A DNA stretch of 5,183 nt from Myxococcales bacterium (GTDB lineage: Bacteria > Myxococcota > Polyangia > Fen-1088), in contig PMJE01000104.1 of the NCBI GenBank assembly GCA_003157315.1, forward strand, positions 1-5,183, read 5' to 3'. The notes below the pieces were generated by a model. It ran no database searches. It was not told where the DNA came from and saw only the letters and a list, made by a program, of their open reading frames with translations. This document shows positions 1-5,153 of the stretch, piece by piece. The position numbers and the translations under genes were made by a program. Position 1 is the first letter of the stretch; every line of letters starts with the position of its first letter.

Positions 1-75
1 TTCCGAATCCTCCGCGCATTGATTGCCTCGAGTTTCACGTGTGCACACAGGATGGGCCTGAGAGTCCCTTAGCAT

Positions 76-123
76 CCGGCCGACAAGCCGGGGCGCTGGC
101 AAGGCGGGCCGAGAACCGGCCCG
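76..123. other. Two adjacent GC-rich hairpins
   Basis: The first hairpin pairs CCGGC (76-80) with GCCGG (87-91) around a 6-base loop. The second pairs CGGGCC (105-110) with GGCCCG (118-123) around a 7-base loop. Both are perfect but short, and neither is followed by a T run on either strand, so a classical intrinsic terminator is unlikely. They may be part of a structured leader or of the end of an upstream transcript. I could not match them to a known riboswitch family. Confidence 0.35.
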
Positions 124-201
124 GAATGTACTACTGTACTTGAGGACCGGAACCGGAGGCCCAACGCCGCCAGCGGCCGCATCGCGTGGGCGAAGGCGAG
201 C

Positions 202-219
202 TGGGCTTGCCGAAGCCCA
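202..219. other. 7-bp perfect hairpin
   Basis: TGGGCTT (202-208) pairs with AAGCCCA (213-219) around the 4-base loop GCCG. It lies 11 bases before the stronger hairpin at 231-253, and the two together look like consecutive stem-loops of one folded RNA. The function is unknown. Confidence 0.4.
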
Positions 220-230
220 TCGCGGGAGGT

Positions 231-253
231 GCGGAACCCTCCCAGGGTTCCGC
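231..253. other. 10-bp perfect hairpin in the leader region
   Basis: GCGGAACCCT (231-240) pairs perfectly with AGGGTTCCGC (244-253) around a 3-base loop CCC. This is the strongest inverted repeat in the upstream region. No T run follows on either strand, which argues against a standard intrinsic terminator. It could still stop transcription from an upstream gene, form part of a leader RNA, or act as a DNA dyad. Confidence 0.5.
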
Positions 254-294
254 AGTAGATCGTCGGCCGTCGGTGAATCGAAGCGCGGATGGAG

Positions 295-309
295 TGGTGC
301 TATGTGCGC
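295..309 (+). promoter_or_regulatory. Weak sigma-54-like promoter candidate
   Basis: TGG at 295-297 and GC at 308-309 have the GG-N10-GC geometry of a -24/-12 element, reading TGGTGCT-N4-GCGCA. Only the core dinucleotides and a few flanking bases fit the family consensus (TGGCACG-N4-TTGCA), and the usual TT before the -12 GC is missing. Pilin genes of some Myxococcota and Pseudomonas are sigma-54 dependent, which is why it is noted. The match could be chance. Confidence 0.18.
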
Positions 310-318
310 ATGTGCGCA
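303..318. repeat. Tandem direct repeat TGTGCGCA x2
   Basis: Two adjacent identical 8-mers (303-310 and 311-318), each holding the palindrome TGCGCA. The repeat overlaps the right half of the weak sigma-54-like motif and lies about 130 bases before the first pilin gene. It could be a regulator binding site; the sequence alone shows only the repeat. Confidence 0.45.
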
Positions 319-381
319 CCTTGGAGCACGAACAGGCTTGCGCCCCATGAAATGTTTTCCTAGCGGACGCCTCTTCTATCT

Positions 382-387
382 TATGAT
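382..387 (+). promoter_or_regulatory. Possible -10 box TATGAT
   Basis: TATGAT differs from the sigma-70 consensus TATAAT at one base and lies in a locally AT-richer patch (about 348-388) of an otherwise GC-rich leader. It would start transcription near 394, about 57 bases before the chosen fimT start. No good -35 hexamer is seen at 16-18 bp spacing, so this is only a candidate. Confidence 0.25.
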
Positions 388-395
388 CGCCGGGG

Positions 396-409
396 ATTCT
401 CCCGAGAAT
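396..409. promoter_or_regulatory. Short perfect dyad ATTCTC-N2-GAGAAT
   Basis: The half sites ATTCTC (396-401) and GAGAAT (404-409) are perfect inverted repeats separated by two bases. The dyad lies just downstream of the possible -10 box, where it would overlap a start site near 394. Its loop is too small for a good RNA hairpin, so a DNA operator is the better reading. No known operator family was recognised. Confidence 0.3.
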
Positions 410-442
410 TCTTGATGGCCGCGCCTTTGCAAGCGCAAGATT

Positions 443-448
443 GGGGAG
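443..448 (+). promoter_or_regulatory. Ribosome binding site candidate for the fimT-like gene
   Basis: GGGGAG is the best Shine-Dalgarno-like match before the first gene. Its spacing to the ATG at 451 is only 2 bases, which is short, so this site alone does not fix the start. The leader-peptide logic of prepilins is the stronger argument for 451. Confidence 0.35.
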
Positions 449-450
449 AT

Positions 451-981
451 ATGTCGCCCAGCCGCAGTCGCCAGACTGGATTCACTGTCACCGAGCTAAT
501 GGTGGTGCTCGTCATCATCGGAATACTCGCTGCAGTCGCGACCCCCTCCTTGACCCGCGACAGTATGGCGCGCAAGGGGCGCGACTTCGCCAACCAGGTC
601 GCGCAGGGCCTGCAGCGGGCCCACTTCGATGCCATGAGCTTGCGTGTTCGCCAGTCGGCGTCGATCAGCGCGAACCAGGTGGCCTTCTACCGAGAGAGCG
701 ACGCGACCACGTCCACGCTCACACGCAGCGTGTTCGCTCCTCCGGGCGTCGTGATCTTGGATGCTGTGCTCGTGGGGGATACCGGAAGCTCCACGCTACC
801 TCGAAAAGTCTATTTCAATGCGATGGGAAATGCATGCTCAACCTTCACCTGCACAAGCCCCGCTTCGTGGTTGGTCCACATTCGCAATGAGAACCTCCCC
901 ACCAACCACCCCGACGCCGGCTTTGTCATTTCGGTGACCGGCCTGACGGCATTTGTTTCAACGCGGAATTCTACCCTTTGA
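451..981 (+). CDS. FimT/GspH-like minor type IV prepilin
   Basis: A 176-aa minor pilin of the FimT/GspH family, expected in the inner membrane and, after cleavage by PilD, in the pilus tip-priming complex. The N-terminus is a class III signal: basic leader MSPSRSRQTG, cleavage after Gly10, Phe at +1 and Glu at +5 (Glu15), then a hydrophobic helix to about residue 33. The rest fits a GspH-type globular domain of usual length; Cys129 and Cys134 could form a disulfide. The GRxR-type arginines near the C-terminus reported for DNA-binding FimT proteins are not seen: the matching stretch (164-168) reads GLTAF, so a pilus-assembly role is likelier than DNA uptake. The frame also offers TTG at 412 and ATG at 415, but these give a 22-23-residue leader, long for this class. 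It is first in a four-gene operon; pilV starts 2 bases after the stop. GspH of a type II secretion system is the alternative, made unlikely by the neighbours. Confidence 0.85.
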   Translation: MSPSRSRQTGFTVTELMVVLVIIGILAAVATPSLTRDSMARKGRDFANQVAQGLQRAHFDAMSLRVRQSASISANQVAFYRESDATTSTLTRSVFAPPGVVILDAVLVGDTGSSTLPRKVYFNAMGNACSTFTCTSPASWLVHIRNENLPTNHPDAGFVISVTGLTAFVSTRNSTL

Positions 982-983
982 AA

Positions 984-1484
984 ATGCGACGCACTTCTGG
1001 ATTCACGCTGATCGAGGTCCTGGTGGCTTTGCTGCTGGGGGCGATTGGACTTCTCGGAACCCTGGCAGTGCAGCAAGCGGTGATCAGCGCATCGAAAACC
1101 GCCAACGACGGCGCCGTGGCCTTGCGCCTGGCCAGCCAGAAGCTGGAGGAGTTCAGCACCGTGCTGACCACCGGGGATCCCAACTTGCCGACTGGGAACC
1201 CCACCGATGCCGGCACCCCCTACACCAATGTAGACCAGTTCCAGGTTGGGTCACTCGCAAACGCGAGCGGCGACCTTAGCTGGAAGACCACGGTGCCGGT
1301 GAACGTTGAGGGCATCGAGCTTGCCACCGGCAAGGCCCCTGAATATCGCTGGACCCGGACGTGGCGGGTGGTGAACCTAGGGTACGGCCAGCCCTACGTC
1401 ATCTCGGTGGCCGTCACCTACCTCTCGGACACGGGAAACCCCAAGACTGTCCGCCTGGACATGGAACGGAGGAAGTCGTGGTAG
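984..1484 (+). CDS. pilV: PilV-like (GspI-type) minor type IV prepilin
   Basis: A 166-aa minor pilin of the PilV/GspI type, part of the initiation and tip complex with PilW and PilX. The very short leader MRRTSG precedes Phe at +1 and Glu at +5 (FTLIE), followed by a hydrophobic helix with the family-typical run IGLLGTLAVQQ and then a polar helix ending in LASQKLEEF. The C-terminal part is a beta-rich pilin head that I cannot assign more closely. The ATG at 984 lies 2 bases after the fimT stop; a TTG at 978 overlaps that stop (TTGA) and would add two residues. No clear Shine-Dalgarno sequence precedes either start, so translation is probably coupled to fimT. The end overlaps pilW by 7 bases. 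The family call rests on the N-terminal motif and on operon order. Confidence 0.85.
   Translation: MRRTSGFTLIEVLVALLLGAIGLLGTLAVQQAVISASKTANDGAVALRLASQKLEEFSTVLTTGDPNLPTGNPTDAGTPYTNVDQFQVGSLANASGDLSWKTTVPVNVEGIELATGKAPEYRWTRTWRVVNLGYGQPYVISVAVTYLSDTGNPKTVRLDMERRKSW
1468..1475 (+). promoter_or_regulatory. Ribosome binding site of pilW, inside pilV
   Basis: GGAGGAAG within the last codons of pilV is a strong Shine-Dalgarno sequence, with 5 bases between its GGAGG core and the GTG at 1478. It decides the pilW start: this GTG gives a 10-residue prepilin leader, while the frame is open far upstream without any signal. Confidence 0.7.
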
Positions 1485-2791
1485 TCCGGCGCGCGCCTGA
1501 ACAGGGCATGACCCTGGTTGAGCTGATGGTGACCATGGTCATCGCGTCCATCGTGGCTGCCTCGACCTTCATGTTCTTTGCCGGCCAGCAGCGCGTGTAC
1601 GAAACCCAGACCAAGATGCTCAACGTCCAGCAGAACGCATGGGCCGCCATGGAGGTCCTCACTCGCTTCGTGCGTGCCGCGGGCTCGGGCATGTATGGCT
1701 GCGTGCGGCCAGTCGGGGGAATCGTAGCGGCGCCTCCTCTCAAGCGCACGCCCGCCACCACCAACCCGGATGACAGTGATAATCCGCCGGTGATCGCTGG
1801 CGGCGACCTTTCCCAGCATCCCAACGCTGGCCTGCGCGCGTACAACGTTGCCACCGGCCAGGTGCAGCGAATTCCCCCTCTGTGGATCGTTGATCAGGTG
1901 GACTCCAGCAAAGCCGCGAACAACGGAATCGTGTCGCAGACCGATGTGCTTACCGTTGCGCTTGGCAATCGCACCTCAGGCACGACCTTCGACTCGCCAC
2001 TCGCGGGAGGCGGAGTCACCAAGACGACCGATGCGATCGTACTTCCCGCGGGCAACTGGCAAATGTTTCAGGCAAACGAATTCATGGTGCTGGTCGGTGA
2101 GCCAGGAATGGGAGGGGCAGCCAGCGACATCGGGTGTACCCTGCTTCAGGTAACCAATTCCAACCAGGCCAACAACACTCTCGAACACGCGACAAACACC
2201 TGGAATCCAGGGAGCATTGTCGCTGGCATGATTCCTGGCAGCTACGGCTATGGTGCGTATACGCCAGACACTAACCTGAACACCGGCGTCCGCAATTTCG
2301 GGGAATTCTGGTGGGTGCGCTTTTCCGTGGTAATTGCGAACAGCGCGACTGACAAATACGCGAATCTCACCAACCTTGGCATTCCTGTGCTGATCATGGA
2401 ACGTCTTGACGGCACGACCACCACCGGTCCCCAGGTGCTGGCCGAGGGCATCGAGGATTTGCAAGTGGCCTTCGCCTGCGACCTCGACGCCAATGGCTCT
2501 CTGACCGAGGGCAGCCCAAGCAAGGCCGCGGACGAATGGACCCTCAACGACCCCAACGACGTGATCGCGTTGAACCGAGGGGCCAAGTGCAACCAGCCAT
2601 CAGCGGTGCGTCTGACACTGGTGGCCCGCTCATTGACCGAAGATAATGGCATCGACGCGAAGTTGAATGTCAATGGCCGGCCTGCCATCGAAAATCATCT
2701 GAACGCCTGCTGTAGCACGAGCAACACAACCTGCTGCGACCAGTACCGTCGCCGGGTCATGAGCACCACCGTGTATCCGCGCAACAACTGA
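1478..2791 (+). CDS. pilW: PilW-like (GspJ-type) minor type IV prepilin
   Basis: A 437-aa PilW-family minor pilin, expected to join PilV and PilX in the pilus tip complex. The GTG start gives the leader MVVRRAPEQG, cleavage after Gly10, Met at +1 and Glu at +5 (MTLVE), then a hydrophobic helix to about residue 32. Family marks follow: a helix ending in RFVRAAG-x4-GC (63-75), the central GIEDLQV stretch (324-330) with a DxDxNG segment (335-340) where PilW proteins often carry an Asp-rich, possibly metal-binding turn, and the C-terminal YRRRVMSTTVYPRN, like the usual PilW ending. Residues 76-320 are larger and more Asn/Thr/Gly-rich than I expect of a short PilW. A CC-x6-CC cluster (411-412, 419-420) sits just before the C-terminal motif and recalls the paired cysteines of the next gene. 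It overlaps pilV by 7 bases and pilX starts 11 bases after its stop, so the genes are surely cotranscribed. Confidence 0.85.
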   Translation: MVVRRAPEQGMTLVELMVTMVIASIVAASTFMFFAGQQRVYETQTKMLNVQQNAWAAMEVLTRFVRAAGSGMYGCVRPVGGIVAAPPLKRTPATTNPDDSDNPPVIAGGDLSQHPNAGLRAYNVATGQVQRIPPLWIVDQVDSSKAANNGIVSQTDVLTVALGNRTSGTTFDSPLAGGGVTKTTDAIVLPAGNWQMFQANEFMVLVGEPGMGGAASDIGCTLLQVTNSNQANNTLEHATNTWNPGSIVAGMIPGSYGYGAYTPDTNLNTGVRNFGEFWWVRFSVVIANSATDKYANLTNLGIPVLIMERLDGTTTTGPQVLAEGIEDLQVAFACDLDANGSLTEGSPSKAADEWTLNDPNDVIALNRGAKCNQPSAVRLTLVARSLTEDNGIDAKLNVNGRPAIENHLNACCSTSNTTCCDQYRRRVMSTTVYPRNN

Positions 2792-2798
2792 GGAGAGG
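2791..2798 (+). promoter_or_regulatory. Ribosome binding site of pilX
   Basis: AGGAGAGG begins at the last base of the pilW stop codon, and its AGGAG core is 7 bases before the ATG at 2803. This is a strong, well-spaced site that supports the chosen start. Confidence 0.75.
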
Positions 2799-2802
2799 TG
2801 CG

Positions 2803-5028
2803 ATGAAAATTGACGACTCTTCACCCCGACCTTCGCTTCGCCGCCCGCAAGACGGGGCTGTTCTGGTGGTGGTCCTGCTCGCCATGATCGGCCTGCTGGG
2901 CATGGGGCTGGCCGGACTGTACCTGACCAGCGGTAGCATCCAGATGAACTCCAACATCAACATGCGCAACCAGGCCCTCTACGTCGCGGAAGCAGGCATC
3001 CAGACCGCAAAGGGCATTATCAACCGGACCGTCCTCGGGTCCCCCGACTGGAATCCCGACATAAACGGCATGCTTGCCGGCATCCATAGCCCCTCAGGGG
3101 CAGTGGTTGCCACGCCGTCGGGTTACACTGACGAGATCCCGGGCAGGGCCGGTACCGACCCGAGTGACTATGGTTGTTCGGGGAAGTCCAGCAACGGCGT
3201 TTCAACCCGCGGGGCATACTTGCGCGACGAAGACCCTCCACCGTCGGGTTTTGGGTGTCAAACCGACCCAACCGCGCCACTCCAACCAGTTTACATAGGC
3301 TGCTACTACCCGCCCAAGTACTCGGGCAGCACCCTTGCCTACAACGAGGCGCCAGCCGACCCCAATGCCATGAGTCCTACGCCTACCCAATACATGGGCC
3401 AATACACCCTCTTCATTCGTCAGGATTTGGGCGAGTGCCGACTTGGGGGCGACAACTTCACTAGGGACGGCAACAACATCGTAGTCATACGCTCCGAGGG
3501 CACCGCCTCGGACAACCGCACCAAGGTCGTCCTGGAAGTAACCATGTCGACCAACCCGAATGTCCAGATTCTGTCCCAGGGACTCGCCACCGTCTGCCCG
3601 GCCGGCGCCGCGGGCTGCGATGACAACGCCTCTGTGCAACAGGGTATCACAGTGGGCCCACCGGGGGGGGGCGGCGCGGGCGGCACCACTGGTGGCAGCG
3701 GTGGTACGACCGGCAGCGCTTGCAGCAAAACCAGTGACTGCCCAACAGGATATTTCTGCTGCGACGGCGCCTGCATGAGCGCCACCGACAACAGTCTGCA
3801 CTGCGGCGCTTGCGAAGCAAAATGCGCCGGGGGTCACTGCTGTGACAACAACTGCTGCGCCTCCTCTGGACAGGCCTGCTGCAACGGCCCCAACGGCCTT
3901 ACCTGCGTGGCAAGCCAAAGCGGTACCACGAATTCTAGCTGCGGCTTCTGCGGCACTGACTGTACCGCCACAAGCACGACTTCCTGCTGCCCCAACTCCG
4001 CCGGCTCAACCTACGTCTGCGTCGACGAGGCCTCCGACCGCAACAACTGTGGCAAGTGCGGCAATAGCTGCGGCAGCGCAGGACTCTGCTGCCTCAGTGC
4101 TTGCTGCGGCAGTGGACAGATTTGTTGCAGCGGTGGCTGCCAGGCGGACCCAGGGTGTCCTGCAATCACTGCAATAGGTGTCTACGGGCCATGGGACTCA
4201 GGCGTCTTTCAGTTCAGTCAGTGGCTGAACACCAAATCCAAGGGTTGCCAGTTTGGTAACACGCCGCTGGAAACCCCTAGTCCCGGTATGCTGTATAAGT
4301 ATATTCCCGCTCCACCCTACACACACCAGGTCATCATTCTCTTGGACGTGGCTAACAACACCCAGGACCTGGCAAACTTCATGGCCGCCAACAAGGGCTA
4401 CTGGTATCACTCAGTAGGAACCTCCGGGTACAACGCCCACGGCACGATGAGCGGCCCACTCAACGCCACAGATGCCGCGGCGCTTGGCGCATTCGTCCGG
4501 GGTGGCGGAGGCCTGGCGACCACTATCGGCGTCTCATGTGATGACAACGAGCTGGCCTTTGTGAATCAGGTACTGGGATCGGTTACCAACAACGATCCCA
4601 ATAATCCCACTGTCAAGTACGTCAAGACCGACGGCGGCATATGTGTCTTCCCGAATCAAACAACCCTCAGCGGCACTTGGGTGAGCGGCCAGGGGCCTGG
4701 GTTCAAGACAGCCTCTTCAATTGCCAAGGCGATTACCAGTGGCGTAACCGCCTTGGATCTCAATGGTGCATATGCCCTTTTCACTAGCCTGAGTGACTCT
4801 GGTACTTTCTCCTCCTATGCTAGCGCCAAGGACGCCACCGGCACCTACCTGGTTGGCTTTGCCGGAGAGTTCGGCAGCGGACGTCTGAACGTGTGGGGTG
4901 ACGAGTGGATCACCTACGACGCCGTGTGGAACAACGCGCAGAAGAAGTATCTGGCGTCGAAGTACTGGGCGAATGTCATCGAGTGGCTCGGCCAGTGTCC
5001 CTCCACCGGGGACGGAGGAACGCCATAG
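2803..5028 (+). CDS. pilX: Large PilX-like (GspK-type) minor pilin with Cys-rich repeats and a C-terminal alpha/beta domain
   Basis: A 741-aa protein, several times the usual PilX length. Residues 1-18 form a leader ending RRPQDG, cleavage expected after Gly18; the mature end AVLVV has no Glu at +5, as in GspK-type tip subunits. A hydrophobic helix spans 19-41, then NQALYVAEAGI (56-66) matches the PilX N-terminal region, and a beta-rich part runs to about 285 with VVIRSEGTASDN at 227-238. A Gly/Thr/Ser linker (286-305) leads to a domain with 32 Cys in 146 residues (307-452), with three CGxCxxxC units starting at 334, 380 and 416 and many CC pairs, resembling Stig1-like repeats. Residues 453-741 form a domain with ILLD (512-515), AFVRGGGGL (563-571) and WGDEW (698-702), likely an alpha/beta fold related to class I glutamine amidotransferases; no catalytic triad was identified. 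An adhesin or sensor role at the pilus tip is inferred. Strong ribosome binding site; last gene of the operon. Confidence 0.8.
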   Translation: MKIDDSSPRPSLRRPQDGAVLVVVLLAMIGLLGMGLAGLYLTSGSIQMNSNINMRNQALYVAEAGIQTAKGIINRTVLGSPDWNPDINGMLAGIHSPSGAVVATPSGYTDEIPGRAGTDPSDYGCSGKSSNGVSTRGAYLRDEDPPPSGFGCQTDPTAPLQPVYIGCYYPPKYSGSTLAYNEAPADPNAMSPTPTQYMGQYTLFIRQDLGECRLGGDNFTRDGNNIVVIRSEGTASDNRTKVVLEVTMSTNPNVQILSQGLATVCPAGAAGCDDNASVQQGITVGPPGGGGAGGTTGGSGGTTGSACSKTSDCPTGYFCCDGACMSATDNSLHCGACEAKCAGGHCCDNNCCASSGQACCNGPNGLTCVASQSGTTNSSCGFCGTDCTATSTTSCCPNSAGSTYVCVDEASDRNNCGKCGNSCGSAGLCCLSACCGSGQICCSGGCQADPGCPAITAIGVYGPWDSGVFQFSQWLNTKSKGCQFGNTPLETPSPGMLYKYIPAPPYTHQVIILLDVANNTQDLANFMAANKGYWYHSVGTSGYNAHGTMSGPLNATDAAALGAFVRGGGGLATTIGVSCDDNELAFVNQVLGSVTNNDPNNPTVKYVKTDGGICVFPNQTTLSGTWVSGQGPGFKTASSIAKAITSGVTALDLNGAYALFTSLSDSGTFSSYASAKDATGTYLVGFAGEFGSGRLNVWGDEWITYDAVWNNAQKKYLASKYWANVIEWLGQCPSTGDGGTP
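3663..3671 (+). repeat. Run of nine G in the pilX glycine linker
   Basis: Nine consecutive G encode part of the glycine linker (codons 288-290) between the PilX-like and Cys-rich domains. Loss of one G shifts translation into a frame that stops at TGA 3776-3778. Gain of one G leads to TGA at 3735-3737. Either change would leave a protein of about 310-325 residues without the Cys-rich and C-terminal domains. Slippage is known for such tracts in other species but is not shown here. Confidence 0.6.
3721..4158 (+). repeat. Degenerate threefold Cys-rich repeat inside pilX
   Basis: Codons 307-452 hold about three divergent units of the form CC-x(3-9)-C-x(9-11)-C-x2-C-x3-C-x(4-7)-CC. Their CGxCxxxC cores are CGACEAKC (334-341), CGFCGTDC (380-387) and CGKCGNSC (416-423). 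Spacing of the cysteines is better conserved than the other residues, and the DNA is not repeated, so this is an old protein-level duplication. The even cysteine number (32) and expected export suggest disulfides formed in the periplasm. Confidence 0.75.
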
Positions 5029-5076
5029 TTCTCCCGCGGGTGTCAATGCCCGGTCTGGTAGCCCCAGAATACGTGA

Positions 5077-5118
5077 AGCCCACTGCCTGCTGACCCTTTG
5101 GTCAACCAGCAGTGGGCT
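5077..5118. terminator. Hairpin between convergent pilX and groEL, probable bidirectional terminator
   Basis: AGCCCACTGC (5077-5086) pairs perfectly with GCAGTGGGCT (5109-5118). Inside, TGACC (5091-5095) pairs with GGTCA (5100-5104) around the loop CTTT, leaving a small internal loop. It lies 48 bases after the pilX stop and 35 bases beyond the groEL stop, the expected place for a shared terminator. No long T run follows on either strand, so termination strength is uncertain. Confidence 0.65.
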
Positions 5119-5153
5119 CCTTCGATGATGCTAGTGTTGCCGCGAACAGCGGT

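Larger units (their letters stand above)
1..450. other. Intergenic leader region without a convincing gene
   Basis: No reading frame here looks like a real protein. The longest candidates are short, Arg/Ala/Pro/Gly-rich and lack a good ribosome binding site. The stretch does hold several inverted repeats (76-91, 105-123, 202-219, 231-253, 396-409), a 10-bp palindrome GTGTGCACAC at 39-48, a TGTACT-N2-TGTACT direct repeat at 127-140 and a tandem TGTGCGCA repeat at 303-318. It lies directly upstream of the minor-pilin operon, so it most likely contains the operon promoter and a 5' leader. The 3' end of an upstream gene could lie in the first ~70 bases (one frame stays open from base 1 to a TAG at 70-72), but the peptide is not recognisable. 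Confidence 0.6.

Noticed and set aside
1..75. Possible gene ends or starts at the left edge (a + frame open to TAG 70-72; a - frame from ATG 75 leaving the window)
   Set aside because: The peptides are about 23-25 residues, unrecognised and without supporting signals, so neither can be called.
30..130. Riboswitch of the cyclic-di-GMP (GEMM) or TPP type
   Set aside because: A CTGAGAG string at 59-65 recalls part of the TPP motif, but the other conserved boxes are missing. The conserved GEMM segments were not found either.
131..319. 62-codon open frame on the - strand in the upstream region
   Set aside because: It is a short, compositionally biased product with no motif, in a region rich in inverted repeats. 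Open frames of this length are expected by chance at this G+C content.
140..415. 91-codon open frame on the + strand in the upstream region
   Set aside because: The product is Arg/Ala/Gly/Pro-rich without recognisable features. The frame runs through the two strongest hairpins, and I see no ribosome binding site or family motif.
412..450. Upstream TTG (412) or ATG (415) as the start of the fimT-like gene
   Set aside because: These starts give a 22-23-residue leader with acidic residues, unlike the short basic leaders of this prepilin class. The ATG at 451 gives a fitting 10-residue leader, though its ribosome binding site is close.
1361..1477. Open extension of the pilW frame upstream of the GTG at 1478
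   Set aside because: It lies inside pilV in another frame and reads as a shadow peptide. The GGAGG site and prepilin leader logic both point to 1478.
3202..3918. 238-codon open frame on the - strand opposite pilX
   Set aside because: It is composed of Ala/Gly/Val-rich low-complexity sequence that mirrors the GC-rich Cys/Gly codons of pilX. It has no recognisable domain, while the opposite strand has clear family motifs and a strong ribosome binding site.
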